From a bacterium (lineage in GTDB: Bacteria > Electryoneota > RPQS01): a stretch of DNA of 64,000 nucleotides. Under the pieces are notes generated by a model. The model saw only the letters and a list, made by a program, of their open reading frames with translations. It was not told where the DNA came from and ran no database searches. The stretch is from NCBI GenBank assembly GCA_016721565.1, contig JADKHW010000019.1:20880-84879 (forward strand). Direction: 5' to 3'. Shown here in pieces: positions 1-9,736 of this stretch. Numbering within the stretch: the stretch's first letter is position 1; the number at the start of each line of letters is the position of its first letter. The translations under genes and the position numbers were made by a program.

Positions 1-1
1 A

Positions 2-3000
2 AATCTACCGTTTTCGACAAAACTCATCATGGTGAGTCCGACCGGTCAAGTAACAGCAAATGTTACGACTTCATCGTACACAGTCATGCCGAACATCGAC
101 GTCGCGCCAAAGCAGCCGTATGAAGGCGAAGAACTTCAACGCCGTTTAGACGGTATGAACTTCGCTTTTGATGAAAATGTTTACACGGAAGATGCTTGGT
201 ACCCACAAGAAATCGCGACGATTACAACTCCCGCGACTTTGCGAGACGTTCGTTTCGTAGTGCTTGCGGTGGCTCCGGTTCAATACAACCCGGTGCGCCA
301 TGAGCTGCGTGTGTATGACAATATCGAAGTGATGATTGAGAACGCAGGCGGAATCGGCGAGAACGAAATCACGGTTCATCCCGAATATATTTCGCCGAGC
401 TTCAAGAAGCTCTATTCGCGCTTTGAGAATTTTGCAGGTAGCGCACTCGATGCACTGCCCACCCTTCCCGGCAAATACATTATCATCTGTCCAGACAACG
501 CCACGAACACGACTGAAGCGCAGCGCTTGGTAGATTGGCATCGCCGAAAAGGTTTGGACGCATCATATGTTACGTTGACTCAGACCGGCACATCAGCAAC
601 GGCAATCCGTAGCTACATCTCTAATCTCTATACGTCTTCAAACGGCGCGTTAGAGTTTGTTTGCTTCTTCGGTGATCCCGGCGCAACGGCGACCTATTCT
701 ACGCCTACAGACGGCACTTGGTTTGACAACAACTACGGTGTGCTCACACCCTCAGGTGGTGACAACTCAGATCCTGTGCCAGACATTGCAGTTGGCCGAC
801 TTCCTTCGGAGAGTCAAGCGACATTACAAGCTCTTGTGACAAAGATGATCAACTACGAATCGAATCCCTACACAGGTGATCCGACGTGGTTTTCGAGCAC
901 GTATTGCGCCGCGCACACGGGATTTATCAATTCCAACCCGTCTACCAAGGAATACACTCGTCAGATTATGCTACAGGCCGGAAAGACCTGTCCTGCTGTC
1001 GATGTCTATGGTGGAGGCATTTCCGGGACGCAAATTAATGCTATTCTTGACGACAATCTGAGCGTGTTTAATCACAGAATGTCATGGATTGGTGAAATGA
1101 GTCCCTCAGCGCTAGACGGCGCTCCTGCGGTCGGTGGTTCGGGTACAGTTGGTGGCGCACTTCCATTCGTCTATTCAATGACGTGTGGTACGGGTACTTT
1201 CCAGAGCGCGGGCCAGACTCTTTCAGAAGAATGGCTAATGCCTGCGACGCAAACTCCAACTTCACCTCGCGGCGCGATTGGTTGCGTTGGTTTGCAGGGA
1301 ACAGGGACACACGTTCCCTACAACAACATCGTTGACGCCGGTGCGATGTACGGAATTTTCGCTCTTGATATTCAGGAGACGGGTATCATAAACATTTCGG
1401 GCAAGCTCGAACTGTACAAGAATTATCATGTGTTTGTACCGTCGGCCGTTGACAATTTCTGCGCTTGGTCAAATCTGCAGGGTGACCCGGGCGTAAAAAT
1501 TTGGACAAAGAACCCGTTTACAACGAGTGTTACGCACGCCGCTACAATTAATCGCGGAACGAACAATGTTAGCGTTACGGTAACAAATCCAGTTGCCGCA
1601 AACGTACAGGGTGCGCTTGTTTGCCTGCTCAAAGGTACTGAAACTTTCGCGCGCGGTTACACAGATGCAAACGGCACGGTGAACTTGCCTGTGGCCACGC
1701 CCACGACTGGCTCGATGCTTGTGACTGTAACCAAGGAAGATCAGCTTCCGTACTTGGGAACCATTACGGTCAGCAATGTGGCTGCTAATCTCGCATTCAA
1801 TACACTTGCGATAGACGATGACAATTTGAGCGGGACCATCGGCAACAATGACGACATTCTTAACCCAGGCGAAACGGTCGATCTCAGTATCAACGTTACA
1901 AATACCGGCAGCTCGACCACGGTCACTGGTATTAACGGCGTTCTGACTTCGGCTACCCCAGGCGTTGCAATCGTCAATGGATCCCGTGCCTATGCAAACA
2001 TTGCTGCCGGCGGCAACGCTAACCCTTCATCGCCGTTTAGGATTGCGATAACGTCAGTCTTCAACGCAGAGCCGGTTACGCTGTTCTTGACGCTTTCAAC
2101 CGATCAAGGGAACTACGTTGTTCGCCTTGACCTTACCCCGTCTGCACCCGACGTTGCATACACGTCTTTTACATTTGGTGGCCCTGGTGGGAACCTAAAT
2201 CCCGGCGAAGTGGGTACGTTTACCCCAACGATTACGAATAGCGGCGCACGCCAATTGCTTGGCTCCGACGGTATTCTGCGTTCGTTGGATCCACGCGTCA
2301 GCGTGACCGACTCAGTTGGCGTCTTCGGGAATATCAATGCGGGCGCGACAGGCAACAGTGTGTCGAACACATTCGCGATTTCGATCAGCAATGCAATGTT
2401 CAATGGCCACCTGACTCCAATGCAGTTGGTTGTTTATGATGACAACGGGTTCCGAGACAGCACAGATTTCAATTTGACTATTGGAACGTTTACATCGACG
2501 AGTCCTTCCGGACCAGATGGCTTTGGTTATTATGCTTTTGATAACACAGAAAGCCAGCCAGTTGGGGCAGCGTCTGTGTATTCGTGGGTGGAAATCGCGC
2601 CAAGCTCTGGCGGTCCGGGTACGAATTTGAACATGAGCGATACCGCTGAAGACGACGACGATACGCAGGTTCGCGCGTTGCCGTTTGACTTCACATTTTA
2701 TGGCAATACCTTTGACTCAGTCACTATTTGCTCTAACGGTTGGGTCGCATTGGGAAACTACCCCACTGTTACGGACTTTCGTAATTATCGTATGGGCACC
2801 CCCATTGGACCGCCAAATCAGGTTGCGGCATATTGGGACGACTTGAAGGTATCAGGTGCAACGGAGAACGTGTACGTCTACTACAACTCAGTAGAAGACT
2901 ACTACGTGATCGAATGGCGGGCCAGAACATTGTGGACGAATGTTGTTGAGACATTCCAAATCATTCTGTATGACCCTGCCTTCTATCCTTCTGCATCCGG

Positions 3001-4801
3001 GAACGGCAAAATAAAGGTTCAGTACAATACAGTAAACTTGAGTCCGAATAGTGCATCAAATGACAATGATTACGCATCTGTTGGTATCCAGAATCAGGAT
3101 CACTCCACGGGTATCGACTACTATTTCTGGAACGCATATGGCTCTGGAGCGGCGACACTGGTTGCAGGTCGTTCGATCATGTACACTACCGATGCCTCCG
3201 GTCAATTGAATCCGTCCTTGACGCTGGCCGCGCCGAACGGCGGCGCACAATACTATCTTGCCCAGACCTATAACGTACTGTGGTCAAGCTCAGCAATTTC
3301 AGGAAATGTAAACGTTCAATTGAATCGAAGCTATCCCGCTGGCGCATGGGAAAACTTGTTCATGAATACGGCGAATGACGGTGTTCAGCAATGGAATCCG
3401 TCAGGTGCTGCAACCGTGGCCGCGCGACTTCGCATAACTTCAGTTGATCTTCCGGCAGTCGGTGACTCTTCTAATGCCAACTTCTCATTGATTACGCCAA
3501 CTGTGTCAATTTTCTCGCCGAACGGCGGTGAAGTTTGGGCACCGGGTTCAAGCCAGGAAATTGCGTGGAGTTCAACTGGACTTGGCACAGCACGAGTTGA
3601 GTTGAATCGCAATTACCCAGGCGGAACGTGGGAACAGTTATCAGCTTCGTCTGCAGATGGATATACTTGGACAGTAACCGGGCCAGCAACTTCACATGCT
3701 CGCATTCGGGTGACCGGACTTGCTTACCCTGCTGCGTTTGATGAATCGAATGCGGACTTTACTATTGGCACGACACCAGTCATCAGCCATAAGCAAAAAG
3801 ATGATCAAGCTTCAGGATCTGCTACATTCCTTGCGTTACTGACAGATGACAGTCCAGGATCAAACGTGTTCCGTCTGTACTATCGACTTGTAGGCGCAGG
3901 CTCGTTTGATTCCGTTTCATTTACACCAACGGGTAATCCGACAGAGTATTCTGCAACGGTTGCCGGGTTGTTGAACGGCAATTATGAGTATTATCTTCGT
4001 ACGGTTGACACAGAGAATCTTTCTGATCGCTTGCCGGATAGCGGCCAGTTGAAGTTCAACGTGGGCGACGTGTGTGTACCGTGGATTGGCTACGACGATG
4101 GTACGGCTGAGAATTACAATTGGGTTGATGGCCCCGACTTTGAGTGGGCAGTGAAGTTCGATCCGGGTAACTACCCGTTCAGCCTATGCGCGGCGGAGTA
4201 CGCGATCAATCCGACGGCACCAACGACGTATAAGGCGCCGGTAATTGTAACAGTGTATCTTGCTGACGGTCCGAGTGGAACACCCGGAACGGTAGTTGTT
4301 CGTGATACGACGGGTACCGTTAATGATGCAGGTGGTTTGCCGGCAGGCGCGGCATGGACCAATGTTGTCTTAGGTAACATTCCTGTTTCGGCGGCATTCT
4401 ATATCAGCGTCAAGAATACAGAACCGCGTGACTGCGCCGTTGCATTTGGTTTGGATACCAATTCGCCGAATGGTAATTCCTACTACTATGATGCATGCGA
4501 CATGGCATGGTACGCGGAGAACTCAGGACTCGATAATGCTCGAAACGGTGATCGTATGATTCGGATGAGCGGATTCAACTTTGATCCACCCATAATCACG
4601 ATTGCACCGAGTGGCAACGACGTAATCTTGCGTTGGGCAACGACTGGCGCACCATACTATAAGGTGTACTCTTCTACGAATCCGGTTGGCCCGTACAACA
4701 CTTTCGTTGGATCGACTTCATCGTTAAACTTCACTCACACGGGTATCGTTAACACGCAGGTGCAAAACTTCTACATCGTGGTTTCTTCCGCAACTCCGTA
4801 G
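2..4801 (+). CDS. Gingipain-like (C25) secreted cysteine protease, 5' truncated by window edge
   Basis: Likely an exported cysteine endopeptidase of the C25 (gingipain) clan. The frame is open to the left edge, so the start is outside; the first ATG is at 29. Counting from that ATG, residues about 60-105 resemble the C25 propeptide end and 148-500 the catalytic domain, with the putative nucleophile Cys386 in FVYSMTCGTGTF. The usual GHG motif before it is replaced by FNHRMSW (His349), so activity is uncertain. Then follow two CARDB-like domains (NPGETVDLSINVTNTG; NPGEVGTF), a beta-sandwich around 830-1050, two KNH-like repeats (PNGGEVW), a YDDGTAE module and a final Fn3-like domain ending in FYIVVSS. 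No FlgD-like type IX sorting domain is present. The same C-terminal layout recurs in the nuclease at 34308. Family call is firm; substrate is unknown. Confidence 0.85.
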   Translation, partial: NLPFSTKLIMVSPTGQVTANVTTSSYTVMPNIDVAPKQPYEGEELQRRLDGMNFAFDENVYTEDAWYPQEIATITTPATLRDVRFVVLAVAPVQYNPVRHELRVYDNIEVMIENAGGIGENEITVHPEYISPSFKKLYSRFENFAGSALDALPTLPGKYIIICPDNATNTTEAQRLVDWHRRKGLDASYVTLTQTGTSATAIRSYISNLYTSSNGALEFVCFFGDPGATATYSTPTDGTWFDNNYGVLTPSGGDNSDPVPDIAVGRLPSESQATLQALVTKMINYESNPYTGDPTWFSSTYCAAHTGFINSNPSTKEYTRQIMLQAGKTCPAVDVYGGGISGTQINAILDDNLSVFNHRMSWIGEMSPSALDGAPAVGGSGTVGGALPFVYSMTCGTGTFQSAGQTLSEEWLMPATQTPTSPRGAIGCVGLQGTGTHVPYNNIVDAGAMYGIFALDIQETGIINISGKLELYKNYHVFVPSAVDNFCAWSNLQGDPGVKIWTKNPFTTSVTHAATINRGTNNVSVTVTNPVAANVQGALVCLLKGTETFARGYTDANGTVNLPVATPTTGSMLVTVTKEDQLPYLGTITVSNVAANLAFNTLAIDDDNLSGTIGNNDDILNPGETVDLSINVTNTGSSTTVTGINGVLTSATPGVAIVNGSRAYANIAAGGNANPSSPFRIAITSVFNAEPVTLFLTLSTDQGNYVVRLDLTPSAPDVAYTSFTFGGPGGNLNPGEVGTFTPTITNSGARQLLGSDGILRSLDPRVSVTDSVGVFGNINAGATGNSVSNTFAISISNAMFNGHLTPMQLVVYDDNGFRDSTDFNLTIGTFTSTSPSGPDGFGYYAFDNTESQPVGAASVYSWVEIAPSSGGPGTNLNMSDTAEDDDDTQVRALPFDFTFYGNTFDSVTICSNGWVALGNYPTVTDFRNYRMGTPIGPPNQVAAYWDDLKVSGATENVYVYYNSVEDYYVIEWRARTLWTNVVETFQIILYDPAFYPSASGNGKIKVQYNTVNLSPNSASNDNDYASVGIQNQDHSTGIDYYFWNAYGSGAATLVAGRSIMYTTDASGQLNPSLTLAAPNGGAQYYLAQTYNVLWSSSAISGNVNVQLNRSYPAGAWENLFMNTANDGVQQWNPSGAATVAARLRITSVDLPAVGDSSNANFSLITPTVSIFSPNGGEVWAPGSSQEIAWSSTGLGTARVELNRNYPGGTWEQLSASSADGYTWTVTGPATSHARIRVTGLAYPAAFDESNADFTIGTTPVISHKQKDDQASGSATFLALLTDDSPGSNVFRLYYRLVGAGSFDSVSFTPTGNPTEYSATVAGLLNGNYEYYLRTVDTENLSDRLPDSGQLKFNVGDVCVPWIGYDDGTAENYNWVDGPDFEWAVKFDPGNYPFSLCAAEYAINPTAPTTYKAPVIVTVYLADGPSGTPGTVVVRDTTGTVNDAGGLPAGAAWTNVVLGNIPVSAAFYISVKNTEPRDCAVAFGLDTNSPNGNSYYYDACDMAWYAENSGLDNARNGDRMIRMSGFNFDPPIITIAPSGNDVILRWATTGAPYYKVYSSTNPVGPYNTFVGSTSSLNFTHTGIVNTQVQNFYIVVSSATP

Positions 4802-4823
4802 TTACGCTAGTTGCTAAAAGATA

Positions 4824-4856
4824 AAGCGGCGCGTCCAATTTAGGCGCGCCGCTTTT
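4824..4856 (+). terminator. Rho-independent terminator after the C25 protease
   Basis: Perfect 10-bp stem (AAGCGGCGCG with CGCGCCGCTT) around an 11-nt loop, ending in a short T run. It lies 22 bases after the stop codon of the upstream gene. Confidence 0.85.
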
Positions 4857-4878
4857 CAATAAGTACTTACCAAAACAA

Positions 4879-4906
4879 GAAAGCCGTCGAGTCGTCGACG
4901 GCTTTC
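4879..4906 (-). terminator. Terminator of the initiator tRNA gene
   Basis: Perfect 12-bp stem (GAAAGCCGTCGA with TCGACGGCTTTC) and a 4-nt loop. Read on the minus strand it is followed by TTGTTTT, just downstream of the tRNA 3' end. Confidence 0.8.
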
Positions 4907-4912
4907 ATATTG

Positions 4913-4986
<74 letters not shown>

Positions 4987-4997
4987 ATAAGATTCTT

Positions 4998-5026
4998 AAT
5001 ATAGCGGGTCTGGGCGGGATTGTCAA
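4998..5026 (-). promoter_or_regulatory. Sigma70-type promoter of the initiator tRNA
   Basis: On the minus strand TTGACA (5021-5026), a 17-bp spacer and TATATT (4998-5003), ending 12 bases before the mature tRNA 5' end. Confidence 0.85.
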
Positions 5027-5039
5027 GCAGGTCATTTTG

Positions 5040-6281
5040 TTAACCCTCCGGATCAAAATCTGGCGGAAGTCTTACGAGGCAGCTTACCACGCGGCGTGGG
5101 GTTGAACCCAGAATCCTGATAATAACTCCATCAATTTCAATCTCTTCGCCAGGTCTGCCAATGTGTCCAAGATGCTCTGACAATAGGCCAGAGAGTGTCG
5201 CATAATCACCGTCCGGAGGGCGCCAACCTGTGGCCTCAGCGATGTCAGAGAGGTCAGCGAGGGCTGAAACAAGGTACTTTCCTTCGGCCAGTCGTTTGAT
5301 AGAACCGACTATAGTAGCTTCTTCGGATTCGCGAAGCGGACCAACCAGCTCGCGAAAGAGATCTTTCTGCGTCACAATTCCGTCCGTTCCGCCATGCTCA
5401 TCAACAACTATCGCGGCGGAAAGTCGCTGGTTCTTGAACTGCTCAAGCAACTCTACAAGCAACTTTGACTCCGGAACAAAACTCGCGGGGCGTAAGAACT
5501 CACGAATTGACTCGCGAGACTGTAATAGATCACGCGAGTGCAAGAAACCGACAATGTTGTCTATCGTATCTTCGTAGACAGGGATCACGCTGTGGTGTGT
5601 GTCTTCCAGCAAATCGGTGAGGTCTTGAATGGATGCGGTCATAGGTAAGGCAACCAACGACAAACGCGGAGTCATCATATCGCGGGCGCGAACCTCGCGC
5701 GCATGCAAATACCGATCAAGAATCTCGGATTCTTTCTCCGTGACCGTCCCTTCCTTACTCGCGCGTGCCAGCACCGCATCAATTTCTCGGCGAAACAGCA
5801 CATCATAGGCGTGAGCCGCACGTTCACTTGTGTCGCCTTTACCACGCAGGAGTTTCTCCAACGGAACAACCAACGCACGAACTGGCACGAACAACCAATA
5901 GAAAATATAGAGCGGCAGGGAGAGAAATCGGACAAACGGATTGGCAAAGGCAAGCCCCAACGTCTTGGGGATGACTTCTCCGATTACCAAGACCACAAGC
6001 GGAGACAATACAACAATCCATCCTTCAGCAATCTGCTCACGCTCCGCCCAGATAACGAGAAAAGACGAGTAGGCCACCATGACAAGATTGTTGCCGACGA
6101 GTGTCGTGAACAAATAGCGTTCGGGAACTGAAGACAGAAACTCGGCGAACCTCGTACCAAACCTATGCGCTTTTTTCCACCCGCCAATGATAATCGCATC
6201 AAAGGTTGTATAGGAAATCTCCATTGCGGAGAAGTAAGCACTTAAGGCAAGTGCAAGTAACACGAGAATTAGGAAATCCAC
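5040..6281 (-). CDS. CNNM/CorC-family membrane protein with CBS domains
   Basis: A 413-residue inner-membrane protein of the DUF21-CBS-CorC/HlyC family, members of which are linked to magnesium or cobalt efflux; the ion here is inferred. Residues 1-170 form the DUF21 part with about four hydrophobic segments (first at 3-25), residues about 195-315 a CBS pair that usually binds adenine nucleotides, and 330-410 the C-terminal CorC_HlyC domain (DYATLSGLLSEHLG). The length is normal. Its start overlaps the end of the YigZ-like gene by 13 bases, so it is probably the last gene of a ppdK-yigZ-corC transcript. Confidence 0.85.
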   Translation of the reverse strand: MDFLILVLLALALSAYFSAMEISYTTFDAIIIGGWKKAHRFGTRFAEFLSSVPERYLFTTLVGNNLVMVAYSSFLVIWAEREQIAEGWIVVLSPLVVLVIGEVIPKTLGLAFANPFVRFLSLPLYIFYWLFVPVRALVVPLEKLLRGKGDTSERAAHAYDVLFRREIDAVLARASKEGTVTEKESEILDRYLHAREVRARDMMTPRLSLVALPMTASIQDLTDLLEDTHHSVIPVYEDTIDNIVGFLHSRDLLQSRESIREFLRPASFVPESKLLVELLEQFKNQRLSAAIVVDEHGGTDGIVTQKDLFRELVGPLRESEEATIVGSIKRLAEGKYLVSALADLSDIAEATGWRPPDGDYATLSGLLSEHLGHIGRPGEEIEIDGVIIRILGSTPRRVVSCLVRLPPDFDPEG

Positions 6282-6895
6282 ACGTCTCCGACGTTTCCAA
6301 TTAACTTGCCGGCGGAGTGATCGCGCAAAGCGACAATGAAGTCGTCAACTTGTTTGCGTTTCAGCCGCACTCGCATAACTGTTCCATCACCCTCGCCGCC
6401 GCCTTCGACTTTGGCGAAGAATTTAGTGGCAAGTTGAAACACGACATTTTGCATGTCATAATCAGCATCAACCACAACAATCAGTCCGGTTCGGCGCTGG
6501 ATTTTTATCGCATCTTGAATGGCCAGAGCGGCACATTCTCCGTACGCTCGAACGAGTCCGCCCGTTCCAAGTTTTGTGCCGCCAAACCAACGGGTCACAA
6601 TGACTCCGCAATTCTCAAGGGCTGCTTTGCGTAGCTCTTGCAGAATCGGAAGACCGGCAGTTCCCTTCGGTTCACCGGCATCGCTCTGCGTTTGAACGAG
6701 ATCGTTGTCTTTGCGCTCAATGCTTGCCCAGCAATGATGCGAGGCGTCGTGATAGAGTTTCTTGGATAGCGAGAGAGCCGATTCGATTGACTCTCCCGCT
6801 TCCAATGGGAATGCTCGTGCAGAGAATCGGGAACCCAGCACTCGCGTATGCGCAGTGCCGGGCCCCTCTAGAGTCCAGAATTCTTCGTTCAGCAT
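6269..6895 (-). CDS. yigZ: YigZ/IMPACT family protein
   Basis: A 208-residue cytoplasmic protein of the UPF0029/YigZ (IMPACT) family, whose bacterial role is poorly defined; eukaryotic IMPACT regulates the Gcn2 kinase. Family motifs are clear: HHCWASI near residue 53, DAGEPKGTAG near 72, and VTRWFGGTKLGTGGL near 100, followed by the C-terminal ferredoxin-like subdomain. It starts 12 bases after the ppdK stop and its end overlaps the CorC-like gene, suggesting co-transcription. The ATG at 6895 gives a normal length. Confidence 0.9.
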   Translation of the reverse strand: MLNEEFWTLEGPGTAHTRVLGSRFSARAFPLEAGESIESALSLSKKLYHDASHHCWASIERKDNDLVQTQSDAGEPKGTAGLPILQELRKAALENCGVIVTRWFGGTKLGTGGLVRAYGECAALAIQDAIKIQRRTGLIVVVDADYDMQNVVFQLATKFFAKVEGGGEGDGTVMRVRLKRKQVDDFIVALRDHSAGKLIGNVGDVWIS

Positions 6896-6907
6896 TATGC
6901 TTGCAGA

Positions 6908-9679
6908 TTAGCCTTTGCGATGCATAAGAGTTGCTTGCGCGGCAGCAAGGCGCGCAATCGGTACCCGGAACGGACTGCAGGACACATAATCCAATCCTGC
7001 GCCATCAAAGAAGATGATCGATGAAGGTTCGCCGCCGTGCTCACCGCAAATACCGACTTTGAGTTTCGGTTTCGTTTGACGACCGCGCAAGGTACCCATT
7101 TCGACCAATTGCCCAACACCGGTTTGATCGAGAGCTTCAAACGGATCGGCGGTCAGCAACTGCGACTGAACATAATACGGCAAGAAGCGGCCTGAGTCGT
7201 CACGCGACAAGCCCATGCAGGTTTGCGTGAGGTCGTTTGTTCCAAAGCTGAAGAAGTCTGCTTGCTGCGCAATTTGATCCGCACAGAGTGCTGCGCGCGG
7301 AAGTTCGATCATCGTTCCGACGAGATACTCGACGGAAACTCCGGCGGCCTTAAAGACTTCATCGGCAACACGGCGAATCACGTCACCTTGTGATTTTAAT
7401 TCACCCGGAGTCATCACAAGCGGAACCATGACTTCGGGATGCACTTCAATACCTTCCTTCTTCACCATGACAGCGGCGGTGAAAATCGCGCGTGCTTGCA
7501 TTTCAGTGATTTCCGGATAGACCACACCGAGACGGCAACCGCGGTGACCAAGCATCGGGTTCATTTCGTGTAGCGATTCAACTTTAGCTTCGACTTCAGC
7601 TGGGGTGCGGCCGAGTTTCTTGGCCAAATCAGCAACGGCAACGTCACCGTGCGGCAAGAACTCATGCAACGGCGGATCAAGCAAACGAATCGTCACGGGC
7701 AAACCGTTCATCACACGGAAAATACCGACGAAGTCTTCGCGCTGGAAGGGTTCAAGTTTACTGAGCGCCACGTTACGGCCCGCAAGATCCGGCGCGAGAA
7801 TCATCTCGCGCACGGAGTCGATACGGTTCCCTTCAAAGAACATGTGCTCGGTGCGAACAAGACCGATCCCTTCAGCGCCAAATGCAACGGCATTGCGGCA
7901 CTGATCAGGTTGATCTGCATTGGTGCGCACTTTCATACGACGAATTTTGTCAGCCCAGCCCATGAGTTTGGCATAGAGTTGATAGGTCGGCGCTTCCTTA
8001 GGATCGAGAGTCTTTTCGAGCACAACTTGAATTACTTCTGACGGCTTCGTCGGAATGTTGCCTTTGTAAACATCGCCTGTTGAGCCATTCAGCGAAATCC
8101 AATCGCCTTCCTTCACCATTACGTTTCCGGCAGTAAAGGTACCTTTTGTGTAATCGATTTGAATAGCTTCACAACCTGCGACGCAGACCTTGCCCATTTG
8201 ACGAGCAACGAGCGCAGCATGCGAAGTCATACCGCCACGCTGGGTGAGGATGCCTTGCGCGGCATCCATACCACGAATGTCTTCGGGACTGGTTTCGATG
8301 CGTGCGAGAATGACTTGCTCGCCTTTGGCCGCCCACGCTTCGGCATCGCTGGCGTGGAAGACTACTCGGCCTGTAGCAGCGCCGGGGCCGGCATTCAATC
8401 CGCGTGCGACAGGCTTTTCACTTTTGAGTTTCTCATTGTCAAAAATCGGACGAAGCAATTGATTGAGAGCGTTAGGATCGACGCGTAAAACAGCTTCTTC
8501 TTCGGTGATCAATTTCTCTTCGACCATCTCAACGGCGATACGAATTGCGGCCATACCAGTGCGCTTGCCCGCGCGACATTGAAGCATCCAGAGTTTACGA
8601 TCTTGAATCGTGAACTCAATGTCGTTCATGTCTTTGTAGTGGGCTTCGAGTTTGTCCGATATGTCGAGCAATTGCTTGTAAGAATCAGGCATTGCTTCTT
8701 CGAGCTACGGATACCTTGAATTGCGATCCGCTTCCGGAATGCCGTGATTCGAGGCCCATGTTTGTGAGGCTTTCAATGCCACCTGCTGCGGCGTGCGCGT
8801 ACCAGCCACGACGTCCTCACCCTGAGCATTTACGAGGAATTCACCGTAGAAGACCTTTTCTCCGGATGCCGGGTCGCGGGTGAACGCAACGCCTGTTGCA
8901 CAATCATTGCCAAGATTACCGAACACCATGGCCTGCACGTTGACGGCAGTGCCCCAACTTTCGGGGATCTTGTTCAAGCGGCGATAAACATTCGCTCGTT
9001 CATTCATCCATGAGCCGAACACCGCGCCGACAGCTCCCCACAATTGTTCGTAGGGATCATCGGGGAATGCCATGCCTTTGCGCTCTTTGATGGCATTCTT
9101 GAATTCTGTTACGAGTTCTTTGAGATGCTCGGCGGAAAGTTCTGAGTCGTATTTGACGCCAGCTTTGGCTTTCTTGGCCTCGAGCATATCTTCAAACGGA
9201 TCGTGCTCTTCCTTGGTTTGCGGCTTTAGGTCCAGCACAACATCGCCGTACATGGCCACGAAGCGGCGGTACGAGTCATATGCGAAACGTGCGTCACCAG
9301 AGCGTTTGATCAATCCTTCTACAGTCTTATCATTCAATCCGAGATTCAGAATCGTGTCCATCATACCTGGCATTGATGCACGCGCACCACTGCGAACGGA
9401 GACGAGCAACGGGTTTTGATTGTCACCGAACTTTGCGCCGGAGAGCTTCTCGATGTAGGAAATACCGTCTTTAACTTGCCCTGTTAATTCAGTTGGATAA
9501 GTGCGGCCATTGTCATAATAATACGTGCAGACTTCAGTAGAAATTGTAAACCCGGGAGGAACAGGCAGGCCCATATGGTTCATCTCGGCGAGGTTGGCAC
9601 CCTTGCCACCCAGCAGATTCTTCATATCAGCACGGCCATCTGCTTGACCATTGCCGAATGTGTAAACGTACTTACTCAA
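6908..9679 (-). CDS. ppdK: Pyruvate, phosphate dikinase, interrupted by an in-frame TAG
   Basis: Interconverts pyruvate, ATP and phosphate with PEP, AMP and pyrophosphate. The N-terminal ATP-grasp half (9679-8708) and the phosphohistidine plus PEP-binding half (8704-6908) lie in the same frame, separated by one TAG at 8705-8707 (codon 325). Codons immediately after it read LEEAMPDSYKQL, which aligns with normal PPDK, so nothing else is missing. The catalytic His is in GGMTSHAAL (about 487) and the catalytic Cys in GICGEHGG (about 878). The start is TTG at 9679, before SKYVYTFGNG, with GGAG seven bases upstream; the ATG at 9727 would add a non-homologous extension. Total about 923 codons, normal for the family. 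The TAG is a real nonsense mutation, a sequencing error or readthrough; the first two are likelier. Confidence 0.9.
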
Positions 9680-9700
9680 AATTGATCTCCAAGAGTGTAA

Positions 9701-9725
9701 ACAGAAAGAGACGGCGGTCCGTCTC
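9701..9725 (-). terminator. Terminator after the M1 peptidase
   Basis: Stem GAGACGG with CCGTCTC and a 4-nt loop, followed on the minus strand by TTTCTGTTT. It sits between the M1 peptidase stop and the ppdK start. Confidence 0.65.
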
Positions 9726-9736
9726 AAGATTAGTGG

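Noticed and set aside
5703..6131. 142-codon frame opposite the CorC-like gene
   Set aside because: Antisense shadow of a conserved membrane protein; composition is not protein-like.
8705..8707. Reassignment of TAG to an amino acid, suggested by the stop in ppdK
   Set aside because: TAG is the normal stop of several intact genes here (ftsL, rsmH, murG, tatA, the orphan protein at 17745 and the protein ending at 4801), and TGA and TAA are also used normally.
9680..9727. ATG at 9727 as the ppdK start
   Set aside because: It adds 16 residues unlike the family; SKYVYTFGNG begins at the TTG at 9679, which has a well-placed GGAG.
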